Assembly (NCBI GenBank): GCA_959347315.1
Contig: OY365807.1
Span: forward strand, 29,480,868 to 29,544,867
Reading direction: 5' to 3'
Length of the DNA: 64,000 bases
DNA from: Bimastos eiseni
Taxonomy: Eukaryota; Annelida; Clitellata; Crassiclitellata; Lumbricidae
Both the position numbers and the translations under genes were made by a program. Of this stretch, positions 1-10,800 are shown in pieces; position 1 is the first letter of the stretch, and the number at the start of each line of letters is the position of its first letter. The notes under the pieces were generated by a model, which was given only the letters and a program-made list of their open reading frames with translations, did no database searches and was not told the origin of the DNA.

Positions 1-467
1 TGTCATAGTCGACTATTGAATACTCCGTACGAAATTGTTTTGAAGGGTTTGGAATGAATAGCTTGGACACTGATCTAAGTATGCGTCGCATAGACCTATG
101 AGTCGCTATTACCCCTATGCTTAGGCCTGCCCCCGGTGCCCCGTGGGTAAGCCTATATGTGTCAGCACCGTGTATGTTTTCATGATAAGTAAGCCAGCAA
201 AAACTGATTGAAGGATGACTTTGTAGGATGTCCATTGCAAGACGCATATAATAAAAAAAATTATACCCAATTATTTGTCGTCAATCGGACCTTTTCATAC
301 GAAGCACCGGTCAATCCCTTGAGTCGTGTATCCTAGATGTCGTCATCTGAACATCGTCAGCCAACCTGTCATCCATTATCTTTTTTAAGTCTATCCGTCA
401 ATCTGCCTGTCATTATATTGTCTTATACATAAGCCAACCGACTTTCCGTCGGACGTAATATACATAT

Positions 468-1085
468 GCATATATATATATATATAAATAAATAAATATA
501 TATATATATATTCATACATTTATATATATATATTCATACATTTATATAATATATGTCAATTTAAATATGTATGTCTTTTTACACACGCATAAACGGGCCT
601 ACATATATACGCATATATATATATGTATATACTGTTTGCACGTTTGTTCGTTCGCTGGTATTTATATCCGCCATTTCTGCGCTACCATAAGTAAAACTCA
701 AGAGAAATTGTTTATACCAGCTTGTATATATGTATGTATGTATGTATGTATGTACGTATGTATGTATGTATGTATATATATGCATGCATGCATGTATGCA
801 TATATGTATGCAAACTATGTATGTGTGTGTGTAACTGTGTATGTATGTATTTATGTATGTATGTATGTATGCATGCATGCATATAAGTATGTATGTATGC
901 ATGCATATAAGTATGTATGTTTGCATGAATGTATGTATGTATGTATGTGTGTTTGTATGCATGTAGTATGTATGTATGTATGTAAGTATGTATGTATGTA
1001 TATATGTATGTATGTATTTATTTATGTATGTCTGTATGTATGTATATGTATATATATATCATCCATACACGCGCACGTGTGTTTA
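468..1085. repeat. TA and GTAT microsatellite block
   Basis: Interrupted (TA)n at about 468-560 is followed by a long (GTAT)n tetranucleotide tract at about 725-1045 with GCAT variants. Open frames here read as Tyr/Met/Cys/Val cycles on one strand and His/Thr/Tyr on the other, purely because of the repeat, so no protein is called. Positions 1-467 show no recognisable feature. Confidence 0.9.
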
Positions 1086-1263
1086 TAAAAGATGCGCTGT
1101 TGTTTTAGACTCATTTTAGATAACAGATGCATAGAACTAGGATGCTTTCTTAATAACTACCAGTTGCGCCCCAAGTGACTGAATTCGAAGCAAAACATGG
1201 AAGTTGTCAGTTGATGTAGGCCTAAGTTTTTCACTAGATCCCTATTCAGAGCTCCAGTGTAGG

Positions 1264-1500
1264 AGACTAAATTAACTCCCCCCGGATAAATTAACTCCCT
1301 TAGCGTATTGTATACCTAGGCCATATTGACTCCGGAGTTAATTGTCCCTAGGACAATACATTCAACCCCGCGAATAAACACTCCCCGGGAGTTAATTCTA
1401 CCTAGGACACAGTGACTCCCTGGGAGTTAATTCTTCCTAGGATAAATTGACTCCTGGGGAGTTAAATTCTTACTTGGATAAATTGACTCCCACAGTTAAT
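1264..1500. repeat. ~36-bp tandem repeat with internal palindromes
   Basis: About six diverged units alternate a 'ctccc..gggag' palindrome flanked by ttaa with a 'cctagg' palindrome. Examples: 'gactccctgggagttaatt' near 1410 and 'gactcctggggagtta' near 1450. Each unit could form small hairpins on either strand. No coding potential. Confidence 0.7.
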
Positions 1501-1505
1501 GCACT

Positions 1506-2118
1506 AGGGAAGCTAATTCTTGTTGCTGTTATTGTTATTGCTGCTATTGCTATTGTTATTATTGTTATTGCTATTGATTTTATTGTTGTTAGTGTTATTG
1601 TTGTTTTAGTCATTGTCTTTTATTGTTGGTGTTGTTATTATCATTGTTGTTGCTAATGTTATCGTCAATAGTGTTGTTGTTGTTATTGTTATTGTTGTTG
1701 ATGATGTTATTGTAGTTCTTGTTATTTTATTGTTGTTGTTATTATTATTATTATTATTATTATATATTATTATAAAATATTGCTGTTTTCGTTATTATCA
1801 TTGTTAGTACTGTTATTGTTATTGGTTTTTAATTATGGTTATGTTTACTGTTGTTATTGTCATTGTCATTGTCAATGTTATTGTTATTGGTATTGTTATT
1901 GATATTGTTATTGTGTTGTTATTGCTTTAGTTATTATTATTATTATCATTATTGTTATTGTCATTTCTATTGTTACTGTTTCTGTTATTGTTATTGTTAC
2001 TGTTTCTGTTATTGTTATTGTTATTGGTATTATTATTGGTATTGTCATTGGCATGTTATTGGTATGGTTATTGTTACTTTTATTTTTTATATTTTATTAT
2101 TGTTAATATTATTGTTGC

Positions 2119-2183
<65 letters not shown>

Positions 2184-2184
2184 T
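1506..2184. repeat. (ATT/GTT)n trinucleotide block
   Basis: The plus strand is a long A/T/G-rich, C-poor run of attgtt and gttatt units. It includes pure (att)n near 1738-1762 and pure (gtt)n near 2113-2181. Leu/Ile/Val-only open frames are repeat artefacts. Positions 2185-2500 downstream show nothing recognisable. Confidence 0.85.
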
Positions 2185-2509
2185 AAGGACTGGATCCGAC
2201 GGAAACGGGAAAGGACCCTGGCGAATGGGATGTTGAGTAAGGAATAAGATTTTATTTGTCAGACATAAAAATCCTTTAATTTGTGATCAAGGATTACAAA
2301 TTTCGTTGCTCTGGTTTAGTTGTGGACTTTGAGACTCTTGTGCATTAGTATACTTCTATTTTTTCCTGTTATGATAATAAAACTGTAAAATCTTTATTCT
2401 TTCGATTGACGATGTGGCTGAAGGCACGACAGAGACAGAGGTAAAGGCGATGACTAGAGAGGGTCACGTGCGTCGTCATCCATGTCAAATAACTTTGATA
2501 GACAAGTAC

Positions 2510-2765
2510 AGTTAAGGGAAGAGAAAGAAGCGCGAGAAGAGAGAAGGAGAATGGAAAAAAGAGACGAAAGATAGGAGAGAGAACCACCAGAAGAAAGACG
2601 GAGGGTACAAGAGATAGAAGAGAAAGAAGAGAGATGCAGAATAAAGATGGAAGAGGGAAAAGAGAGAGAGGAAAGGAAAGAAAGACGGAGAGTAAAATCG
2701 GAAGAAAGCGAAGAGAGACGGAGAGTAGAAGAGAGAATAGAAAAGAGTCGCTGAGAAGTATGGTG
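2510..2765. repeat. Polypurine tract (GA-rich degenerate repeat)
   Basis: Almost all bases on the plus strand are purines, with a loosely repeated 'gaagagagacggaga' theme. The sequence could form triplex DNA, which is an inference. The Arg/Lys/Glu-rich frame on plus and the Phe/Ser/Leu frame on minus are compositional. Positions 2770-3060 show nothing recognisable. Confidence 0.7.
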
Positions 2766-3059
2766 AATCTATTGATAGCTGTAAAATCACCTGTGCCAAT
2801 AACTTGTGATGATTAAATTGTCTTGCCTCGAGAGTTTGTAAAGCGTCGAGATGAAATGTCCAGCTCCGTGGTTAGGAACACAAAGCCGGATCGATCGTCT
2901 GAATCGATCGTGTCTTTTGGAAGCCCGTGGCATTAACCGCCGCAACCAGTTGAATAGGTAGCAATTGAACCTAGGAGGACTAAACGATTGAAAGGGAAAC
3001 CAAGGCCTAGTTGTAGATAATTAGCACAGTACTCACTGGAGTCAGATGCTTGTAGTTTA

Positions 3060-3175
3060 TTAAATGAAATTATTCTGAAATTCTGAAAACTGAAATTCTG
3101 AAACTCTGAAACTCTGAAAACCATAAAACTCTGAATCTCTGAAAACTCTGAAAATCTGAAACCATGAAAACTCAA
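3060..3175 (-). repeat. 8-mer array (CAGAGTTT), inverted short arm
   Basis: The plus strand reads 'gaaattctgaaactctgaaa', which is the reverse complement of the CAGAGTTT 8-mer that fills 4460-6915. It is the outer left arm of the composite array and has the opposite polarity to the right arm. Confidence 0.75.
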
Positions 3176-3360
3176 GGTACACCTTGCACGTTGAACATTG
3201 CATTTTTCACTTCGCAATTCGCACTTCACACCATGCACCAAGTTTTGAACCACTTTGACCTTACACCGTGCACTTTGCAACTTGCACCACTTTGCACCTT
3301 GCGCCGTGCACTTTGAACCTTGCGCCTTGCACTTCGCGCTTTGCACTTTGCACCTTTTCA
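3176..3360 (-). repeat. 7-mer array (TGCAAAG), inverted short arm
   Basis: The plus strand carries 'cttgcac', 'tttgcac' and 'cttcgca' units, the reverse complement of the TGCAAAG/TGCAAGG 7-mer that fills 3361-4456. Polarity switches inside 3345-3380, where 'actttgcacctt' (3345-3356) is matched by its exact reverse complement at 3369-3380 across a 12-bp spacer. Confidence 0.8.
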
Positions 3361-4456
3361 CTTTGTGCAAGGTGCAAAGTACAACTTGCGATATGCAAGG
3401 TGCCAAGTGTCAAGTGCAAGGTGCAAAGTGCAACACTCAAAATGTAAGGTGCAAAGTGCAAGCTGCAAAGTACAAAATTCAAAATGCAGAGTATAAAGTG
3501 AAGAGTGCAAAGAGCAAGGTGCAATATGCAAAGTGTATGGTGCATGATGCAAGATGCAACGTGCAAGGTGGAAGGCGCAAATTGTTAAGTGCAAAGAGCA
3601 AGGTGCAAAGAGCAAAATGCATCGTGCAAAGTACATCGTGCAAAGTGCAGGGTGCAAGTTGCAAAGCGCAAAGTGCAAAGTGGTGCAAGGTGTAAACTGC
3701 GAAGTGCAACGTGCAAAGTGCAAAGTACAAAGTGCATCTTGTAAGATGCATAATAAAAAGTGCAAGGTGCAAAGTACAAAGTGCAAGGTGCAACATGCAA
3801 AGTGCAAGGTGCAAAGTGGTGGAAAGTGCAAAGTGCACGATGTAAAGTGCAAAGTGCATGGTGCAAGATGAATAGTGCAAAGTGCAAGATACAAAGTGTG
3901 ATACGCAAAGCGCCCGGTGCACGGTGTAACGTGGTACAAGGTGCAAAGTAGAAGTTGCAAAGTACGAAGTGCAAAATGCCATGTGCATGGAGCAAGATGA
4001 GAGGTGCAAAGTGCAACTTGCAGAGTGCAAGGCGCAAAATGCAACGTGCAAATGCAAAGTGCAGGATGCAAAGATCAACGCGCAACTTGCAAAGTGCAGA
4101 GAACAAGGTGCAAAGTCCAAAATGCAAGGTGCAATGTATAAAGTTCTAAGTGCAAAGTTCAAGGGTGCAAAGTACAAGGAGCAAGATAAAAGGTGCAAGC
4201 TGCACGGTGCAAGATGTAAAGTGGTGCAAGGTCCAATGTGCAAAGTGTAGAGTGCGAGAAACAAGGTGCAAGATGCAAAGTGCAAGGCGCAAAGTATAAC
4301 ATGCAAGGCGCAAAGTGCAAAGTGCAAGGTGTAAAATGCAAAGATCAAAGTACAAGGCGCAAAGTGCAAAGCGCAAAGTGCAAAGTACACGGTGCACAGT
4401 GCAAGTTGTAAAGCGGTGCAAGGTGCAAAAAGCGAGGTGCAAAGTACAAGGTGCAA
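3361..4456 (+). repeat. 7-mer array (TGCAAAG/TGCAAGG)
   Basis: About 150 diverged copies of a 7-bp unit. Because 7 is not a multiple of 3, each frame cycles through seven codons, often without a stop. This produces Cys-Lys-Val-Gln-Ser-Ala-Lys periodicity on plus and Leu-His-Phe-Ala-Pro-Cys-Thr on minus. The long open frames here (up to 325 codons on minus) are explained by the repeat and are not called as genes. Confidence 0.9.
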
Positions 4457-4459
4457 AGT

Positions 4460-6915
4460 CTATAGTCACTGAGTTTCAGAGTCTCAGATTTTTCAAAGAA
4501 TCGGAGTTTCAGAGTGTGCAGAGTTTCAGAATTTCAGTCTTTCAGAGTTTGCTGAGTTTTGGAATTTCAGAGTTTCAGAATTTCAGATTTTCAGAGTTTC
4601 AGAGTTTTCAGATTTTCAGAGTTTCGGAGTTTGCAGAGTTAATGAGCTTGAGAGTTTCAGAGTTCAAAGCGTTTTCAAAGATTCAGAGTTTGCAGAGTTT
4701 CAGAAAATTTCGAATGTCAGTGTTTTAGAGTTTCGGAATTTCAGAGTTTCAGAGTTTCAGGGTTTCCAGAAATTAAGAGTTTCAAAGTTTTAAGAGTTTC
4801 AAAGTTACAGAGTTTACAGAGTTTTCAGAGAATCAGAGATTTAGAATTTCAAAGTTTCCGAGTTTTATAATTTCAAAGTTTTCATAGTCTGTAGAGTTAC
4901 AGAGTTTCAGAGCTTTCAGAGGTTCAGAGTTTCAGAACATCCGAGTTTCAGTGTTTCAGAATTTCAGAGTTTCGGAGTTTGCAGAGTTATTGAGCCTCAG
5001 AGTTTTAAGAGTTTTCAAAGATTGAGAGTTTCAGAGTTTGCAGTGTTTCAGAAAATGTTGAATGTCAGTGTTTCAGAGTTTTGGAATTTCAGATTTTCGG
5101 AGTTTCAGAGTTTTCATAATTTCAGAGTTTCAAAGTTTTCAGAGTCTCAAAGTTTCAGAGTTTACAGAGTTTCAAAGAATCAGAGATTTATAGTTTCCGA
5201 GTTTTAGAATTTCAAAGTTTTCAGGATTTCAGAGTTTCAGAGTTCTAGAATATCAGTGTTTCAGAGTATCAGAGTTTCAGGGTATCACTGGTTCAGAATT
5301 TAAGAGTTTTCAGAATTTCAGAGTTTCATAGTTTCATGGTATCATATTTTGCAGAGTTACATAGTTTCAGAGTTTTCAGAGTTTCAGAGTTATTCAAAGA
5401 TTCAGAGTTTCATAGCTTGCATAGCTTCAGAAAATCCCGAATGTCAGTATTTCAGAGTTTCAGAATTTCAGAGTTTCAAAGTTTTTGGAGTTTCAAAGTT
5501 TCAGAGTTTTCAGAGTTTCAGAGATTCAGAGATTTAGAATTTCAGAGTTTTAGAATTTGAAAGTTTTCAGAATTTCAGAGTTTCATAGTTTGTAGAGTTA
5601 CAGAGTTTCAGTGTATCAGAAGATCAGAGTTTCAGGGTCCCACTGCTTCAGATGTTCAGAGTTTTAGATTTCAGAGTTAGGATTTCAGAGTTTCCTAGTT
5701 TCAGAATATCAGATTTTGCAGAGTTACATATTTCCAGAGTTTCAAAGTTTAAGAATTTCAGAGTTTTCAGAATTTCAGAGCTTCAAAGTTTTCAGAATTT
5801 CAGAGTTTCACATGTTTGCGGTGTTACTTGGTTTCAGAGTTTCAGTGTTTCAGAATGTCAGTGTTTCAGAATTTCAGGGTTCTAGAGTTTAAGAATTTCA
5901 AAGTTTCTGAATTTCAGATTTTGAGAGTTTTAAGACATTCGGAGTTTCAGAGTTTACAGAGTTTCAGAATGTCCAAGTTTCAGAATGTCTGAGATTCAGA
6001 ATTTTCAGAGTCAGAGTTGTCAGAGTATCAGAGTTTCAGAGATTGCAGAGTTACAAGGTTTCATAGTGTTAGGATGCAGAGTTTTCAAAGATTCAGAGTT
6101 TCAGAGTTTGCAGAGTTTCAGAAAACCCCGAATGTCAGTGTCTCAGAGTTTCGGAATTTCAGAGTTTCAGGTCTTTCAGAATTTTAAAGTTTCAAAGTTT
6201 ACAGAGTTTCAAAGTTTCAGAGTTTCAAAGTTTCAGAGTTTCAAAGTTTCAGAGTGTACAGAGTTTCAGAGATTTAGAATTTAAGAGATTTAGAGTTTTA
6301 GAATTTCAAAGTTTTCAGGATTTCAGAGTTTCATAGTCTTCAGAGTTAAAGAGTTTCATAGTTTGCAGAGTTACAAGGTTTCATGGTGTTAGGATGCAGA
6401 CTTTTCAAAGATTCAAAGTTTCGGAGTTTGCAGAGTTATTGAGTTTCAGAGTTTTAAGAGTTTTCAACGATTCAGAGTTTCAGAGTTTGCAGAGCTTAAG
6501 AAAACCCGAATGCCAGTGTTTCAGAGTATCGTAATTTAAGAGTTTCAGAGTTTTCAGAATTTTAGAGTTTCATAGTTTTCATAGTTTCAGAGGTTACAGA
6601 ATTTCAGAGATTCAGAGTTTTAGAATTTTAAAGTTTTCAGAGTTTCGGAATCTCAGAGTTTCAGAGTTTTCTGAGTTTTCAAAGTTTCAGAGTTTCGTAG
6701 TGTCAGAGTTTTCAGAGTTTCAGAGTTTCATAGTTTCACATGTTTGCAGAGTTACAGTGTCTCAGAATTTCATAGTTTCAGAATATCCGAGTTTCTGAGT
6801 TTCAGAGTTTTAGAATATTAGAGTTTCAGAGATTACAAATTTTCGGAGTTTGCAGATTTACTGAGTCAGAATTTTCAGAGTTTCAAAGTTTCACATGTTT
6901 TCAGAGTTACAGAGT
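4460..6915 (+). repeat. 8-mer array (CAGAGTTT)
   Basis: About 2.45 kb of diverged CAGAGTTT/CAGAATTT/CAAAGTTT units with single-base length changes. Frames cycle through Phe-Gln-Ser-Phe-Arg-Val-Ser-Glu. Longer blocks recur within the array, for example a segment with 'aaaatcccgaatgtcagt' near 5425 and close relatives near 4705, 5050, 6125 and 6500. This suggests higher-order units of several hundred bp on top of the 8-mer. Confidence 0.9.
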
Positions 6916-7136
6916 TATTGTACCCCAGTGTCTGGTCCTGTGAAATATGCGCTCCCTACCATCCTTCGACAAATACCTATTAATCAGTCTGCCTTGTTTC
7001 TAACTACTCTTAAGACTGTTCTGTTCGGCCGGGGTTGAACTGGGAGCGCTTCCGAGTAGGTAAACTTGAAGTGGCGCTATATAAAATTACTGTAATAATA
7101 ATAATAATAATAATAATCTTTATAAGAGAGTTCATT
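6916..7136 (+). mobile_element. L2-like LINE 3' end inserted in the array
   Basis: The 8-mer array stops at about 6915 and a short piece of it resumes at about 7137-7160 ('cattttcagagtttcagaa'). Between them is a LINE-type tail: a short frame resembling the reverse transcriptase C-terminus ('LKTVLF'), then 'gggagcgcttccgag', then 'gtggcgctatataaaatt', then (aat)n. The tail matches other copies in the window. No clear target duplication was seen. Confidence 0.6.
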
Positions 7137-7339
7137 TTCAGAGTTTCAGAATTTTAGTGGAAAGTCGGGGAAATTGGCTTGATTTTGCTCTGTCTAAAGT
7201 TTAGCCTGCGACTCTTCATTTTTGCGGTGATTTCGTAAACTTTCCAAGAAAATAAGCCAGTATAATATAGGGCCTATCTTCTGATTTTACGCCTGTTCTG
7301 GTGACCAGTTTTTTTATTGTAGGCTGTAGGCCAATTGCA

Positions 7340-7405
7340 TATATAAATTTATATAGCGCCTCTCACAGTTCACTCAAATCAAAGGTGCTTTCAATGCGCA
7401 AGACC
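7340..7405 (-). mobile_element. LINE 3' tail fragment
   Basis: 'atttatatagcgcctctcaca' is the reverse complement of the LINE tail seen elsewhere in the window. Only the end is present, with no coding part attached. Confidence 0.5.
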
Positions 7406-7479
7406 AAAAGAAAAAATTGTGTTGATGCAACGAAAAGGCAAGTACGTGGCTGTTCCTCCTTACTAGTTCCACAGTAACC

Positions 7480-7850
7480 TCTCCCACAGCGTAATGCGTA
7501 CAGGTTTTCTGCCATGGTTTGGCGCTGCCTCTGTGGTACTGTCCCTATATTTACCTCCAGGAGCTCTGTCGACCTGTAACTGCCAACGTCAGGCGAAGGT
7601 ATACATCTCCGATCTGCTACTTCGGGGAACTGTCCCCTTAGTCAGCACTTCTATGGTGAAGAACTAGGGCCTTTGCAGTGGCAGGTCCAACCACAAGAGC
7701 TTCACCTTCTGTCCAAACCACCTCACCTGCATTCTACTCATCACTGAAAACCACACTTGTTAGCCGTAGTCAGATCGGGAGTGACTCTTGAGCAGATATC
7801 TCGAGGGGCACTATATTGAGTTTCATTGATTGATTGACTGATAATGGGTC
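7480..7850 (+). mobile_element. L2-like LINE, reverse transcriptase C-terminus and tail
   Basis: A decayed plus-strand frame contains 'RAFAVAGP' followed by 'SPAFYSSLKTTL', matching the conserved end of L2/CR1-group reverse transcriptases (ERAFAVAGP..WNSLP.., then F.S.LKT.L). It is followed by the 'ggggcactatattga' tail and (attg)n at about 7830-7850. It is 5'-truncated and non-functional. Confidence 0.65.
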
Positions 7851-10800
7851 AATGAAGGCAAATTAAAGCTCGCGTTTTTGCCATTGCAGTCTTCGCTATG
7901 GGAAAAAGAGATCAAGCCTATCAAGTGAGCGTAGCGGGCGAAGGGAAGCCTGCAGTCGGACGAGGTCATGTAGCTTGGCCTATTTCAATTTGTCACTTTG
8001 GCCATTATATCACCTAGCTAACAGTAAGCGTTTGGAGTTGAACCCGCGCAATAAGGAAAGGTGGTCAAACGTGATGGCAGAGATGTGGAACGACTGTGGA
8101 AGTTGGGCAATCAGTCCAGCTGCAACATTTAGAACAGAATTTAGGGACAAGCTTTTTAAAGACCAACCAAGAGAGAATCAGAGCAATCAATTCGAGAGCA
8201 GATGTAGACCTACACAGTAGGACCTGAATAAGACTGATATAACTAATACCATAACACAATGAATTAACCCAAAAATATATCTAAAAAAATTTTTATTAAT
8301 TTTTTTCAAAATCCAACCTTCTTTGTGAACTGAACGAGTTTACTAAACCTCAACGTTTAGAAACTCAAACAGCCGCACCCAAAAAAGTGTCAAGTAAACT
8401 GCAAATGTAAATAATTTTCAGGCAAGAATTACGAAACCAAACAAAACCATCAAGATCTCAGATGTCTAGGAGGAATCATGTGTGAAGCAAGCAAACTTTC
8501 GTTTACTATACCAACATTCATAACTAGATCAGATGCTATCTCCTTCCCTACTGACTTTAACTCTTTACTGCTTTACCAATCCATACAATTCTCTAACTTA
8601 AAACAAAACAGTGCAGTGCCTAAAGAACATAGAACAAATGATTCAATAATAAAAACAGGTGGCACAGAAGTCTCTAATATTGCAAACACAATAATGAAAG
8701 CCCGTCTGCGATTGACAAGAGTAATCAGTATATCAAAGATTCTAACTGACTCTGACTAAACAACAATTAAAAGAACCCTTTATAATGTGCACACAAATAA
8801 ACAATTTGAAATAAACAAGAGCAAATGTCAGGCATTATTGTAGGCAAAGAAAATAAACCATCATCAATTTTTTTTATCAAGTTATGCAGAATATTTAAAC
8901 TTCTATGATCAAGAGAGTAGTTGTAAAAGATATTCAACTGAGAAAATTCAGTGACTAGTCAAAACGTTAACAATGATTGCCGGCTGTTGAAATATCAGCT
9001 AAAAAGCAGCTCAGGTCATTGTACCACTTAACTAAGTGAACAAACAAACAAGAAATGAGCACTGCAAGCAAGTAATCACAACCATCAGAAACAATCTTAC
9101 TAATATATACAAGACATGCATGAATGTATAAAAGAGATGAAAACTGAAACTCAGAACTAAATTGTTCGCACAGCAGAAGTCACATTCAACAAAATAAATT
9201 ATTTGATAGATTACATAATGTGAACGTGATAGCCATATAGGATAAAATCAAGTTCAAGCTATAATTAAATTTTTAGCAATGCACTTCATGTTCAAAATAC
9301 AGTGAAAATTACCACAATACTACTAAAATCACATGGTGGAAAACAGTTTCCCATATGGGACACAAGAAAGGCACTGATATCCTATATCAATATTTCCTAC
9401 TGTTGGGTTCTTTGCTAAGCACCAGTTAAATTTAAAAAACTTCCAAAACTTGAACGCTGAGAAAAACATCCATCAGTCGTTTAGAGTGAAATTACAATCC
9501 AGACAATCATCCATTGGAAAAATCAGGTTGAAATTGTATTATTAATGATCAGAGAAACCTGAGTTAGGCTCCTACTAGACTGTGCCGGGTATGTACATCG
9601 AAAGAGATGAGTCATAAGAATTGACAGAATGAACAGAATTTGGTCGCAAATTCAAAAGCTTCAGACCAGTGACAGGGAGAGATTCACAGAGCCATCAAAA
9701 GCCACAGCAATCATTGATCAAAGACAACATCAATTTATGGAGGGTCATCATGGAGGAGAGATAGGTCGGTTGGTTAAGATTCAATGTGAACTGTATCGCA
9801 CAGAATTTTGAAAAGGATTCTTTGCACATTAGACTTTGGTTCTCACTCAAAGCATGTTAATAAACTGGTTCCTACAATATGGCTTTCTTCTTGAGCAATA
9901 CAGAAATATTGATCTTGCAATTACAATCACAAAGGCCACAGACTGCATGGTCGCTAAAGGCATGTATCACATTGGCAACAAAACAACATCACGAGTATCA
10001 CATTATAAATTCTAATCACTGAGCTCTGCAAATTTATTTTTACAGATTTTTTAAACTCAGAACTATAAGGTGGTTAACACATAAAAATTTCATTCACTGT
10101 AAATATCAATAACTCTAATACAATGTGTTAAATACGTTACCCAAAAGCGTTTGGTCAAAAGATATGACTCAAGTAGATATAAGACTGAAAGCATTTGGCA
10201 CCTTTGGCAAATCTATATGTACTGATTCACGTGATAACTATTCTCAAAATGGTTCAAAACACGACATTTTCATAAGCGAAAAGCACAACATAATTTTAAG
10301 AATTCTCATCATATGACCAGAACAGCATTCTCACCCTATAGCCTTTTGCTGCTGCTGCTGCATCTAGCAAGTAAACAGCACAATTCTATTTATATCAGTA
10401 CCAGAGTACATAAGTTCTTTATTATCAAGCTAACCAGGGTAAGCATTATTGACTCCTGAAGTGAGGTCATGAACTGCAACTTGTTGGACAACGCCTCATA
10501 GTCGAAAGGGCATATGATGATGATGACAACTTCTACTCCAAGTGTCTTCAAGAAATTGCAGCCCTGCACAACAATAAAAATCTAAATGCTACATATGACA
10601 TAATTAAAAAGCAGCAATGAAGAACAAACAAAACAAACCAACAACAGAAAAGTTACTGCTTATGGTGTTTCCTGATAATGCAGGAACAACTTTATTACCC
10701 TGTAAGAAAAACGATATTAATTTTCTTTTTTGACATTATGTTGCACCTCCAAGATACCCTTCTTAAGCCATTATCCCATAGTGTACTAAGGGTAATTACG

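Noticed and set aside
567..1088. Open frame of 173 codons rich in Tyr, Met, Cys and Val
   Set aside because: It is a direct translation of the GTAT microsatellite, with equally open frames on the other strand.
3255..4456. Overlapping frames up to 325 codons rich in Cys, Leu, His and Ala (minus) or Cys, Lys and Gln (plus)
   Set aside because: They follow the 7-bp repeat period; all frames on both strands are open for the same reason.
4460..6284. Several Phe/Ser/Gln-rich frames
   Set aside because: Products of the 8-bp repeat, without start context, splice signals or conservation.
3176..6915. CRISPR-like or telomeric array
   Set aside because: Units are 7-8 bp, contiguous and degenerate with no spacers, and match no known telomere repeat. 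The DNA is clearly animal nuclear.
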